Source of the DNA: 66-474 sp044464225
GTDB lineage: Bacteria > Pseudomonadota > Gammaproteobacteria > Xanthomonadales > Rhodanobacteraceae
Assembly: GCA_044464225.1 (NCBI GenBank)
Contig: JBIQLN010000004.1
Location: 1-64,000 of the forward strand
Length of the DNA: 64,000 nucleotides
Direction: 5' to 3'
Both the position numbers and the translations under genes were made by a program. The number at the start of each line of letters is the position of its first letter. Position 1 is the first letter of the stretch. This document shows, piece after piece, positions 32,893 to 41,595 of the stretch. The notes below the pieces were generated by a model. The model had not been told where the DNA came from, made no database searches, and saw only the letters and a program-made list of their open reading frames with translations.

Positions 32893-33815
32893 GGGGTGGC
32901 TGTGGTGAGACAGGCTTCGAACAGCGTTCGCGCCAGCTCAACGTCGGTGCGCCTATTGTCGTCGATTCGCTGCAGGTCCGTCACATTGCGCGCGGGCTGG
33001 TCGAACTTGGATTCCGCCCGCTTCAGCCAGTTCGCATGTTGCGGGGGGGAATACCCGCCGCAAACATCCGCGCCAAGGATGGTTCTGCAATCGCCCACCG
33101 CACGCAGCATGGCCATCAGCGAGGCCAGCGGCATGCGGCCCTGATCCCAGTTCGTCAGTGCCTCGGTTTCGGGCAGCACATCCTTGTCGATCGTGATCCA
33201 GACCGTGCCGGTCGGGACCGCGTCCAGCACCAGGCGCACAGCATCCTCCAGTTGCCTTTCGCCGAGGTTTCGCCAATGGATGCAGCCGTTCCGCCATGCA
33301 TGGCCGGGTCCGTCAGCGATCCGGCGTGCCCGGGACGGTGCGTGCTGCCACGGAAACACCACCAGCCGGCCGCGGTCGAGCGCCGCCAAGTTGCCGCCCT
33401 TGCGTCCCGGATTGACGAGGTCGTCACTGCACGGACCGACCGTGACCACCCGCTGCACATGCGGCAATCCGAGGACATGGTTGACCCAGGAGCCGCAATG
33501 CCAGCGTGGCGCGAGGCGCACCCAGTCGGGATGGTTGTCGAAGTGCAACACCGTGAACGGCCCCTCGGCCCGCTCGATCAGAAGTGCCGCAAGGTGATGG
33601 AAATCCCCGGACCCCAGGAACGTGACCGATGGCCACGGATGGGCCGCGATCCGCGCACGCGCGGCATCGATGTACTTTTTGCGGCTCCACAGACGCAGCG
33701 CGGGACCGAGATCGCGCAAATCGAAGCGCGTCACCGAGGCCCACGCTACGGCGGCGGCCAGCGTGTCGGTGTCGACGCTGCCGTCGGTGTCGATGATGCG
33801 AAGGTGGGGTCGCAT
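32889..33815 (-). CDS. divergent ureohydrolase (arginase/agmatinase fold) protein
   Basis: 308 residues with the three ureohydrolase metal-site motifs in order but altered. LGSGDFHHLAAL (near residue 67) replaces GGDHS, LHFDNHPDW (near 92) replaces DAHxD, and ITIDKDVLP (near 210) replaces SxDxDxxDP. The Asp and His ligands expected for the two-manganese centre are all there, so a metal-dependent amidine or amide hydrolase is likely, but substrate-binding residues differ. I start it at ATG 33815; the frame extends upstream without recognisable sequence. First gene of the tight leftward operon. Arginine or agmatine as substrate is only a guess. Confidence 0.75.
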   Translation of the reverse strand: MRPHLRIIDTDGSVDTDTLAAAVAWASVTRFDLRDLGPALRLWSRKKYIDAARARIAAHPWPSVTFLGSGDFHHLAALLIERAEGPFTVLHFDNHPDWVRLAPRWHCGSWVNHVLGLPHVQRVVTVGPCSDDLVNPGRKGGNLAALDRGRLVVFPWQHAPSRARRIADGPGHAWRNGCIHWRNLGERQLEDAVRLVLDAVPTGTVWITIDKDVLPETEALTNWDQGRMPLASLMAMLRAVGDCRTILGADVCGGYSPPQHANWLKRAESKFDQPARNVTDLQRIDDNRRTDVELARTLFEACLTTATP

Positions 33816-34052
33816 GGGCGCAGTATCGCGCGTCCGCGCGACCACGAACGCGCACCGCACCGGCGGGAGCCACTTGCGCGCAGGCCCTGGTTGGTGGGCC
33901 GAAACCAGGCTTTGCCGAACCGGCAACGGCGGGCGGGCCGACGCGCGAGGCAACCCGGTGCAGGTCCATTGCGGTCGCAAGGGACCTTGCCGGTCACGGC
34001 CGGGCGTACGCCCGGCAGGCGCCGGGGGTGCCGTGGCGCGTGGCGTGGACGC

Positions 34053-34481
34053 TCAGCCCGCGATGTAACGCTGCAGGTGGTCGATTTCGGCCGCCTGGTC
34101 GTCGATGACCGCCTTCACCAGGTCGCCGATCGACACGATCCCGACCAACCGGCCGTTCTCGACCGCCGGCAGATGGCGAACCCGCAATTCCGTGCACAAT
34201 CGCATGCATTCATCCACCGTGGCCGCGAGGGAAACGGTGGTGGGGGCGGGTGTCATGATTTCCGAGACCGGCGTTTCGCGCGACGAGCGCCCCTTCAGGA
34301 TGACCTTTCGCGCGTAATCGCGTTCGGTGACGATGCCGGCGAGTGCCTCGCCCCGCAACACCGGCAGGGCCCCGACCCTGCGCTCGGCCATCAACCGGAT
34401 CGCATCCAGGACCGGCGCGTCCGGCGTGATGGTGTAGACCTCGCTGCCCTTGTCTTCCAGTAAATGCCTGACCTGTCGCAT
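34053..34481 (-). CDS. tandem CBS-domain protein
   Basis: 142 residues made of two CBS motifs (about 8-65 and 75-132) and little else. Diagnostic segments are ALPVLRGEALAGIVTERDYARKV and HLPAVENGRLVGIVSIGDLVKAV. Paired CBS domains bind adenine nucleotides or SAM and usually regulate a partner. With no catalytic domain attached, it probably acts as a cytoplasmic energy-status sensor. It stands alone: 237 bp separate it from the ureohydrolase gene and 111 bp from the GGDEF-EAL gene upstream. Confidence 0.88.
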   Translation of the reverse strand: MRQVRHLLEDKGSEVYTITPDAPVLDAIRLMAERRVGALPVLRGEALAGIVTERDYARKVILKGRSSRETPVSEIMTPAPTTVSLAATVDECMRLCTELRVRHLPAVENGRLVGIVSIGDLVKAVIDDQAAEIDHLQRYIAG

Positions 34482-34592
34482 GGCCGTTCTCCGGATTGCG
34501 GAAGGTCACTCGATTCTAGCGCTTGCCACGTGGGGCGGTGGTCCGGGGAAATCGCCCTTCATGGCGGCGTCAGGCAAGGCCGGGCACGGGCG

Positions 34593-37493
34593 TCAGGTCG
34601 AGAATCCGGGTGCGGTATCGCCGATCCAGGTGTCCACGGGCTGTGCCTTTGCGTACAGGAAGCCCTGCACGTGACGGCAGCCCAGCTTGCGCAGCAGGTC
34701 CCTTTGCAGCGGGGTTTCCACACCCTCGGCGATCACCTGGATCGACAATGTTTCGGCCATCACGAGGATGGCACGGATCACGGCATCGCTGCTGCCTTCC
34801 TCGTTCTCGCTGAGGTTGGAGACGAACGAACGGTCGATCTTGAGCGTCTGCAGCGGGTACTGGTGCAGGTACGACAACGATGAATAGCCGGTGCCGAAAT
34901 CGTCCAGCGAAATGCTGATGCCGGCGTCGCGGAAAACCTGCAGGATCCGCTTCACCGCGGGCGTGTTTTCCAGCAGCGCGCGTTCGGTCACCTCGACCCG
35001 CAGGCGCGAGGCCGGCACGTTGTATTCGGCCAGCAATTCCAGCAGGCGCTGATCGAAACGCGGGTTGCTGAAATGCCGCGCGGAAAGGTTGATCGCGACG
35101 AACGCGTCGTTGCTGCCGGCCAGCGCGTTGGCGTCGCGGCACACCTGGGTGAAGATCTGCCAGTCGATCGTTTCCGAGGTGCCGGTATCTTCGGCCACGT
35201 TGAGGAAAGCGCCCGGCAACAGCACGCCGCGCTGGGGGTGGCGCCAGCGCATCAGTGCCTCGTAACCGACCACGTCCCCGTTCTCGATGTCGACCACGGG
35301 TTGGTAGTAGGGCACGAATTCGTTGCGCGTCAGCCCGCGCCGCAGGTCGTTTTCGACCTCCAGCAGCGACACCGCCTCCTTGCGGAGGTCGTCGTCGAAC
35401 ACCGCGAAGCGGTGGCGCCCTGCGGCCTTGGCGCGGTACATCGCGGAGTCGGCATCGCGCAGCAGTTCGTCGGGGTTCTGGTAATGCGGCGCCGCCAGCG
35501 CGATGCCCACCGAGGTGGACGTGAAGAGTTCCTTGGCGGCCAGCCGGAACGGCGCATTGAGATCGTTGATGATCCGTTCGGCGATCTGGCAGGCGCGCGT
35601 GGCATCGTGGACGCCTTCCAGCAGCACCGCGAATTCATCGCCGCCCAGTCGCGCGACCACGTCGTCGGATTTCAGGCAGTCGCGGATGCGATTGCCGACC
35701 TGTATCAGCAGATCGTCGCCGACCAGGTGGCCGACCGAATCGTTGATCACCTTGAAACGGTCGAGGTCCATGAACAGCACCGCGAAACTCTGGTCCGGAT
35801 CGGCGTGGTAGCACCCCAGCGCGCGTTCCAGCCGTTGCATCAGCAACGTGCGATTGGGCAACCCGGTCAGCGAATCATGCAGGGTCTCGTATTTCAGTCG
35901 CGCTTCGATGCGTTCGCGTTCGGTGATCTGGGAACGCAGGTCGCGATTGGCAAGTGCCAGCGCGCGGGTGCGCTCGTCGACGCGGTTTTCGAGCTGGGCA
36001 TAGGCGCGCCGCAGGGAATCCTTGGCGCGTATGCGTTCGAGCGCGTTGGCGATGTGGTAGGAGACGAAAGTCAGCAGTTCCTGGTCGCGCAGGCTGTAGT
36101 GGTAATCCGGCGAATAGCTCTGCACGACCAGCACGCCAGCCGTGTGCTCGGCACAGACCAGCGGCACACCGAGCCAACACACCGAGTCGGTGCCGTGCTG
36201 GATGACCTCGCCGGTGGCGCGCAGGCGATCGATTTCCGCGGTATCCGCGAGCACGGCCGTTCCCTTGCGCAACACGTATTCGGTCATGCCGCCGCCCAGC
36301 TTGCGCGGCTGGGGGTTGTGGTCGTGCTCGTCCACCCGGTACGGGAAGCTGAGTTCGCCACCGTCTTCGGATACCAGCGCGATGTAGAAGTTGCGCGCAT
36401 TGAGCAGGTCACCCACCACGCGATGGACCGCCGCGTAGAACTCGTCGATGCTGTCGGTGCTGCTGGCAAGTTCGGCGATCCGGAACAATGCCGCCTGCAA
36501 CCGCTCGCCGCGCTGGCGTTCCAGTACTTCCTGCTGCAGCACGTCGTTGGCCTCGCTCAACGCGACCGTGCGTTCCTCGACGCGGCGCTCCAGTTCGGCG
36601 TGGGCACGGCGCCTCTCCAGGGCGGTCTGGATGTGCTGGGCCACGTAGGTCAGCAGGATCTTGTCCTGCTCGTCGTAGTGGTGGATCTCGTCGTAGCTCT
36701 GCACCGCGACGCAGCCCACGACATCCCCGCCGTGCAGCAGTGGCACGCCGAGGTAGTCGTCGCAATCGGCGCCCGCGAGGTGGAAAGGGCCATCCACCTG
36801 GTCGGTCATGGCTTCGAGCGAACCCATCAAGGGCTTTCCGTCGTGAAGCACGTACCAGGTCGGACCGCGGTTGATGCTTTCCATCGAAAACACATCGACC
36901 GGATCGGGCGGATCGGTATCAACGGTATCCGCGTAATACGGAAACTGGATGGTGCCGTGCTGGGCGTCGTACAGCGCGATGTAGAAGTTTTCCGCGTACA
37001 TCAGCGACGCGACGATCTCGTGCAAGGCACGCAACATCGATGTCAGGTCGGTGCCGGCCGCGCTGGCCTGGTCGGCGATCGCATACAGCGCGCGCTGCAG
37101 GCGTTCGGACTTGCCGAGTTGTTCGACCGATTCCGCCAGGGCCGTGCGCTGGTCGAGCGCGTCGATGCGCGCGGCGATCAGTTCGGCGGCTGCGTCCAGC
37201 AAGGCGGAATCGTCGTGTTCCGGGGGCGGCGTGACGACCAGGACTTCGCGCCGGGAGAGCGTGATCTGCAGCGGGCCGCCGTTGGCCTGCGCGAGCCGCG
37301 CGTCGTGGCGATCCCGGCGTTCGACCATGGCGCCGGGCATCAGCGCGATCAACAAGGCCTTCGCGGTCGCCACCACCGAGTCGAGATCGGGGGCGGCCCA
37401 GAGATTGCCGGCGGCCTGCAACAGCGCGGTGGCGGAGGGCGCGGGCTGGCCTGCCGGGATGGCTCTGGGCAGAAGATGAACGTGCGCGGCCAT
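34593..37493 (-). CDS. GAF-GAF-GGDEF-EAL cyclic-di-GMP protein, copy 1
   Basis: 966 residues, apparently cytoplasmic. Two GAF-like sensor domains (about 165-310 and 350-505) are joined by helical linkers rich in Arg/Glu (LERRRAHAELERRVEERT). Then come the diguanylate cyclase domain with an intact GGDEF (ARLGGDEFAVL near 617) and a phosphodiesterase domain with intact EAL (VVGYEALMRW near 745), NLSARHFSNP and DDFGTGYSSLSYL. The inhibitory I-site RxxD is not conserved (KSDD). Both active sites look usable, so its net activity cannot be predicted. Start ATG 37493 is chosen for its GAGGGG site. It is strikingly similar to the other copy at 38.4-41.3 kb. Confidence 0.92.
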   Translation of the reverse strand: MAAHVHLLPRAIPAGQPAPSATALLQAAGNLWAAPDLDSVVATAKALLIALMPGAMVERRDRHDARLAQANGGPLQITLSRREVLVVTPPPEHDDSALLDAAAELIAARIDALDQRTALAESVEQLGKSERLQRALYAIADQASAAGTDLTSMLRALHEIVASLMYAENFYIALYDAQHGTIQFPYYADTVDTDPPDPVDVFSMESINRGPTWYVLHDGKPLMGSLEAMTDQVDGPFHLAGADCDDYLGVPLLHGGDVVGCVAVQSYDEIHHYDEQDKILLTYVAQHIQTALERRRAHAELERRVEERTVALSEANDVLQQEVLERQRGERLQAALFRIAELASSTDSIDEFYAAVHRVVGDLLNARNFYIALVSEDGGELSFPYRVDEHDHNPQPRKLGGGMTEYVLRKGTAVLADTAEIDRLRATGEVIQHGTDSVCWLGVPLVCAEHTAGVLVVQSYSPDYHYSLRDQELLTFVSYHIANALERIRAKDSLRRAYAQLENRVDERTRALALANRDLRSQITERERIEARLKYETLHDSLTGLPNRTLLMQRLERALGCYHADPDQSFAVLFMDLDRFKVINDSVGHLVGDDLLIQVGNRIRDCLKSDDVVARLGGDEFAVLLEGVHDATRACQIAERIINDLNAPFRLAAKELFTSTSVGIALAAPHYQNPDELLRDADSAMYRAKAAGRHRFAVFDDDLRKEAVSLLEVENDLRRGLTRNEFVPYYQPVVDIENGDVVGYEALMRWRHPQRGVLLPGAFLNVAEDTGTSETIDWQIFTQVCRDANALAGSNDAFVAINLSARHFSNPRFDQRLLELLAEYNVPASRLRVEVTERALLENTPAVKRILQVFRDAGISISLDDFGTGYSSLSYLHQYPLQTLKIDRSFVSNLSENEEGSSDAVIRAILVMAETLSIQVIAEGVETPLQRDLLRKLGCRHVQGFLYAKAQPVDTWIGDTAPGFST

Positions 37494-37636
37494 GGCCGAC
37501 CCCTCTCGACGACTGGATGGTGCTCCTGATCGATATCGGCACAAACCGCGCCAAGTTGCGTCTGTTTTTGTGATCTTTGGTTACGGTTTCGCACCGGAAC
37601 CTTGATCCGGATCAAGGTTCCGCGATTCGGCCGCCA

Positions 37637-38413
37637 TCATCGATCGCGGTTCGGCCCGACCCGCGGCGGTTTCGGGTGCGGGTCGAGCACGTAGGACACG
37701 CCGCCCAGTTGCCGCATTTGCTGCTGGATCCATGCGGCGCGGCGCTGGATGTAGGGCGACGGCCGATCGGCGTGCCAGTCGCGGGGATCGGGCAATACCG
37801 CGGCGAGCAACGCCGCCTGATGTGCCGTGAGGCGCGCTGCGGGGCGGTCGAAAAAGATCCGGGAGGCTGCTTCGACGCCGTAGATGCCGTTGCCGAGCTC
37901 GGCGATGTTTGCGTACACCTCGAGGACGCGGCGCTTGGGCCAGGTGATGTCGATCAACACCGTGAACCAGGCTTCCAGACCCTTGCGGAAGAAGCTGCCG
38001 CCGCTCCACAGGAACAGGTTGCGGGCGGTTTGTTGCGTGATCGTGCTGGCCCCGCGCAGACGGCCCCCCGCCTGGGCTTCGTCGATGGCGGAGCGAATGG
38101 ACGGGATGTCGAAGCCGTGGTTGAACGGAAACGTCTGGTCTTCGCCAGCCACCATCGCCAGCGGTGCCACCGGCGCAATCCGGTCCCAAGGCACCCACGT
38201 GTAGTGCAGCGTGAAGCGTCGGTTGCCCTGCCAAATCTGCGAGACGCGTCGTTCCAGCATGTATGCACTGGTGATCGGCGGCACGAAGCGCAGGATCAGC
38301 ACCGGCAGCCACGTGGCCACGATGAACGCCGCCAGCAGCCACAGCAGCCGGCGCAGCCAGCGGCGCGCGAAAGGGCGCCGCGCACCGCGGCCAGCGGTCG
38401 CGGAACCACTCAT
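37637..38413 (-). CDS. mtgA: monofunctional biosynthetic peptidoglycan glycosyltransferase
   Basis: Polymerises lipid II into glycan strands in the periplasm, without a transpeptidase domain. It has 258 residues. One N-terminal membrane helix (about 22-45) follows an Arg-rich stretch, then the GT51 domain. Its motifs are AGEDQTFPFNHGFD with the catalytic Glu near 94, GASTITQQTARNLFLW near 123, RKGLEAWFTVLI near 145 and KRRVLEVYANIAELGNGIYG near 162. The start overlaps the stop of the GGDEF-EAL gene by 4 nt (ATGA), so it is translationally coupled to a c-di-GMP enzyme. This is an unusual neighbour for a cell-wall gene. Confidence 0.95.
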   Translation of the reverse strand: MSGSATAGRGARRPFARRWLRRLLWLLAAFIVATWLPVLILRFVPPITSAYMLERRVSQIWQGNRRFTLHYTWVPWDRIAPVAPLAMVAGEDQTFPFNHGFDIPSIRSAIDEAQAGGRLRGASTITQQTARNLFLWSGGSFFRKGLEAWFTVLIDITWPKRRVLEVYANIAELGNGIYGVEAASRIFFDRPAARLTAHQAALLAAVLPDPRDWHADRPSPYIQRRAAWIQQQMRQLGGVSYVLDPHPKPPRVGPNRDR

Positions 38414-41307
38414 GCCGTCGGCAGATCGGGCACCGTGTCGCCGGCCCACACTTCCAGCGGTTGGGCGGGGGCGTAAAGGAAGCCCTGTGCGTACCGGCAG
38501 CCCATTTTCAACAGCAGGTCGCGTTGCTCCACCGTTTCCACGCCCTCGGCGATCACCTGCATCGACAGCAGCCGCGACATTGCGATGATGGTGCGGATCA
38601 CCGCGTCGCTGCTGCCTTCGCCTTCCGCGGTCAGGCTGGTGATGAACGAGCGATCGATCTTCAGCGCCTGCACCGGGTATTGATGGAGATAGGACAGCGA
38701 TGAATAGCCGGTGCCGAAATCGTCCAGCGCGATGCCGATGCCGGCGCCCCGCAGCGTTTGCAGGATCCGCTTGGCTTCGGGCGGATTCTCCAGCATTGCG
38801 CGTTCCGTGACCTCGACGCGCAGGTTCGCGGGCGACATACCGTGGTCGGCGAGCAAGCGCAGCAGGCGGCGATCGAGGTCGGGGTTGCGGAAATGCCGGG
38901 CCGAAAGGTTGATGCCCACGAAAACGTCGCGGTTGCCGATGAGGGCCGCGGCAGCGCGGCAGACCTGTTCGAAGATCTGCCAGTCCATGGTTTCCGAGGC
39001 GCCCGTGTCTTCGGCGACGGCCAGGAATTCGCCGGGCAGCAGCACGCCGCGTTGCGGATGACGCCAGCGCATCAGCGCTTCGTAGCCCGCGACACTGCCG
39101 TCCGCGAGGTTCACCACGGGCTGGTAATACGGCACGAACTCGTCACGCGTCAGGCCGCGGCGCAAGTCGTTTTCCACTTCCAGCAGCGACACCGCTTCGC
39201 GGCGCAGGCCCTCGTCGAACACCGCGTATCGATGCCGGCCGTCGGCCTTGGCGCGGTACATGGCCGAATCCGCATCGCGCAGCAATTCCTCGGGATGCTT
39301 GTAGTGTTCGGCCGCCAGCGCGATGCCGATCGAGGTCGAGGTGAACAGTTCCTTGGCAGCCAGGCGGAACGGCGCGTTCAGGTCGTCGATGATGCGCCTG
39401 GCGATGCGGCAGGCCTTGTCCGCATCGGTGATGCCTTCCAGCAGCACGCCGAACTCGTCGCCGCCGAGGCGCGCCACCACGTCCTCGGACTTCAGGCAGG
39501 CACGGATGCGGGCGCCGGCCTGGAAAAGCAGGTCGTCGCCGATCAAATGACCCACCGAGTCATTGATGACCTTGAAGCGGTCGAGATCCATGAACAGCAC
39601 CGCGAAACCCCTGCCCGGCTCGGAATGGAAACGTTCCAGTGCGTGCTCCAGCCGCTGCATCAGCAGGCTGCGGTTGGGCAGGCCGGTCAGCGAATCGTGC
39701 AGGGTTTCGTACTTGAGGCGCGCCTCGATGCGTTCACGCTCGGCGATCTGGGCGCGCAGATCGCGATTGGCCAGCGCCAGTGCGCGGGTGCGTTCGCCGA
39801 CGCGGTGTTCGAGGTTGGAATAGGCGCGCCGCAGTGTCTCGGCGGCGCGCACGCGTTCCAGAGCGTTGGCGATGTGGTAGGACACGAACGTGAGCAGTTC
39901 CTGGTCGCGCAGGCTGTAGTGGTGTTCCGGCGTGTAGCTCTGGACCACCAACACGCCGACCGTGTGTTCGGCGCACACCAGCGGCACGCCCAGCCAGCAC
40001 ACCGAGTGCGTTCCGTGCTGGATCACTTCGCCGCTGACGCGCAGCCGCTCGATTTCGGGCGCGTTCGCCAGCAGCGCGGTGCTGTGCCGCAACACGTATT
40101 CGGTTAGCCCGTTCGCGAGCTTGCGGGGCAGGCGCTTCTGGTCGCGCTCGTCCACCGAATAGGGGAAGGTGAGCTCGGCCCCGTCTTCGGACAGCAACGC
40201 GATGTAGAAATTGCGCGCGTACAGCAGTCCGCCGACCACGCGGTGCACGGCGGCATAGAAGTTGTCGATGCTGTCGGTGGTCGTGGCCAGTTCGGCGATG
40301 CGGAACAGCGCGGCCTGCAGGCGTTCGCCGCGCTGCCGTTCCAGCACTTGTTGCTGCAGCACGCGATTGGCATCGCGCAGCGCTTCGGTGCGTTCGCCCA
40401 CCCGGTGTTCCAGCTCGGCGTGCGCGAGGCGCCGTTCCAGTGCGGTCTGGATGTGCTGGGCCACGTAGATCAGCAGTGCCTTGTCCTGCTCGTCGTAGTG
40501 ATGCGCATCGTCGTAGCTCTGCACGACCACGCAGCCGACCACGTTGCTTCCGCGCAGCAATGGCACGCCCAGCCAGTCCACGCAGTCGGTGCCGGAGCTG
40601 TGGAACGGGCCGCTGACCTGGAGCTTCAAAGCCTCCAGCGAACCCATCAGCGGCTTGCCGTCGCGGATCACGTACCAAGTGGGGCCGCGCTCGATCTCGG
40701 CCATCGACATGTCGTTGTGCGGGTCCGGAATGCTCGGATCGGCAACATCCGCGTAGTAAGGAAATCGTACGCTGTCGCGCGAAGCGTCGTACAACGCCAC
40801 GAAGAAATTCTGCGCGTACATCAGCGTCCCGACGATCTGGTGCAGAGCGCCGAACATCGCGGTGATGTCGGCGCCGGCCGCGCTTGCCTGGTCGGCGATG
40901 GCGTACAAGGCGCGCTGCAATTTTTCCGCGCGGCCGAGTTGTTCGACCGATTCCGCCATCGCGGTCTGTCGGTCCAAGGCGGCGATGCGGGCGCCGATGA
41001 GTTCGGCTGCGGCCTGCAGTACGGCGCCGGCTTCCGGAGAACCATTGGCGGCCAGGACCAGGGTTTCACCGTCGGAAAGCGGCACCTGCGCCCGGTGTTC
41101 GGCCGGGATCCCCAGACCGTCGCCCTCGCCGTTTGCGCAGCGCCGTGCCTCGGCGCCCGGTACAAGCTCGGCGAGCAACGCCCGGGCCGCCGCCACCACC
41201 TGTTCCAGGTCTTCCGCCGCCCAGAGCGTCCCGCTGGCGCGCAACGAGACGGCCGCGACGGGCGACGGACCGACGGATGCGGCCAGGTGGTGAACGTTGC
41301 CTGCCAT
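38410..41307 (-). CDS. GAF-GAF-GGDEF-EAL cyclic-di-GMP protein, copy 2
   Basis: 965 residues with the same domain order and nearly the same length as copy 1. GAF-like domains are about 160-310 and 350-505, the GGDEF motif (ARLGGDEFGVL) is near 617 and EAL (VAGYEALMRW) near 744, followed by NLSARHFRNP and DDFGTGYSSLSYL. The proteins agree over long blocks (for example QRGERLQAALFRIAELA), indicating duplication; they differ most at the N-terminus and in the sensor domains, which may give different ligands. The ATG at 41307 is preferred to one nine codons earlier. The 3' end overlaps mtgA. Confidence 0.92.
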   Translation of the reverse strand: MAGNVHHLAASVGPSPVAAVSLRASGTLWAAEDLEQVVAAARALLAELVPGAEARRCANGEGDGLGIPAEHRAQVPLSDGETLVLAANGSPEAGAVLQAAAELIGARIAALDRQTAMAESVEQLGRAEKLQRALYAIADQASAAGADITAMFGALHQIVGTLMYAQNFFVALYDASRDSVRFPYYADVADPSIPDPHNDMSMAEIERGPTWYVIRDGKPLMGSLEALKLQVSGPFHSSGTDCVDWLGVPLLRGSNVVGCVVVQSYDDAHHYDEQDKALLIYVAQHIQTALERRLAHAELEHRVGERTEALRDANRVLQQQVLERQRGERLQAALFRIAELATTTDSIDNFYAAVHRVVGGLLYARNFYIALLSEDGAELTFPYSVDERDQKRLPRKLANGLTEYVLRHSTALLANAPEIERLRVSGEVIQHGTHSVCWLGVPLVCAEHTVGVLVVQSYTPEHHYSLRDQELLTFVSYHIANALERVRAAETLRRAYSNLEHRVGERTRALALANRDLRAQIAERERIEARLKYETLHDSLTGLPNRSLLMQRLEHALERFHSEPGRGFAVLFMDLDRFKVINDSVGHLIGDDLLFQAGARIRACLKSEDVVARLGGDEFGVLLEGITDADKACRIARRIIDDLNAPFRLAAKELFTSTSIGIALAAEHYKHPEELLRDADSAMYRAKADGRHRYAVFDEGLRREAVSLLEVENDLRRGLTRDEFVPYYQPVVNLADGSVAGYEALMRWRHPQRGVLLPGEFLAVAEDTGASETMDWQIFEQVCRAAAALIGNRDVFVGINLSARHFRNPDLDRRLLRLLADHGMSPANLRVEVTERAMLENPPEAKRILQTLRGAGIGIALDDFGTGYSSLSYLHQYPVQALKIDRSFITSLTAEGEGSSDAVIRTIIAMSRLLSMQVIAEGVETVEQRDLLLKMGCRYAQGFLYAPAQPLEVWAGDTVPDLPTA

Positions 41308-41490
41308 GTATGGTCCAACCCCCTGCATTGGCATGAGTGTAACGTCAGTCGCACGGGGAGGCGCGGGCGCGGATCAGAAATGCTCGTTGCCTACCTGATT
41401 CCGGTGTGGCGAGTCGCGAAAGAATGCTGCGGATGGCGTTTCGATGCGACCGCTTCGGGCCATGAAATGCCGCACCGGGCAGTCCAGCAA

Positions 41491-41523
41491 TTGTTAGCAA
41501 AATGTAATTTGGTGGCGTACAAT
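41491..41523 (+). promoter_or_regulatory. putative promoter of the exported barrel-like gene
   Basis: TTAGCA (41494-41499) and TACAAT (41518-41523) spaced by 18 bp in an AT-rich patch, 73 bp before the gene. The 9-mer TTGTTAGCA that includes the -35 also occurs at 44522-44530, ahead of the TonB-dependent receptor. Confidence 0.45.
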
Positions 41524-41595
41524 CACATCCAAAGTCGGTACGGTTGGGCCCGTGCCGCGTAAAGCCTCGGGAAACTGCTGATCCGGACTTTCAGA

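Noticed and set aside
35073..37529. 818-codon plus-strand open frame
   Set aside because: Antisense to the GAF-GGDEF-EAL gene; low-complexity His/Val/Gln-rich product without recognisable motifs.
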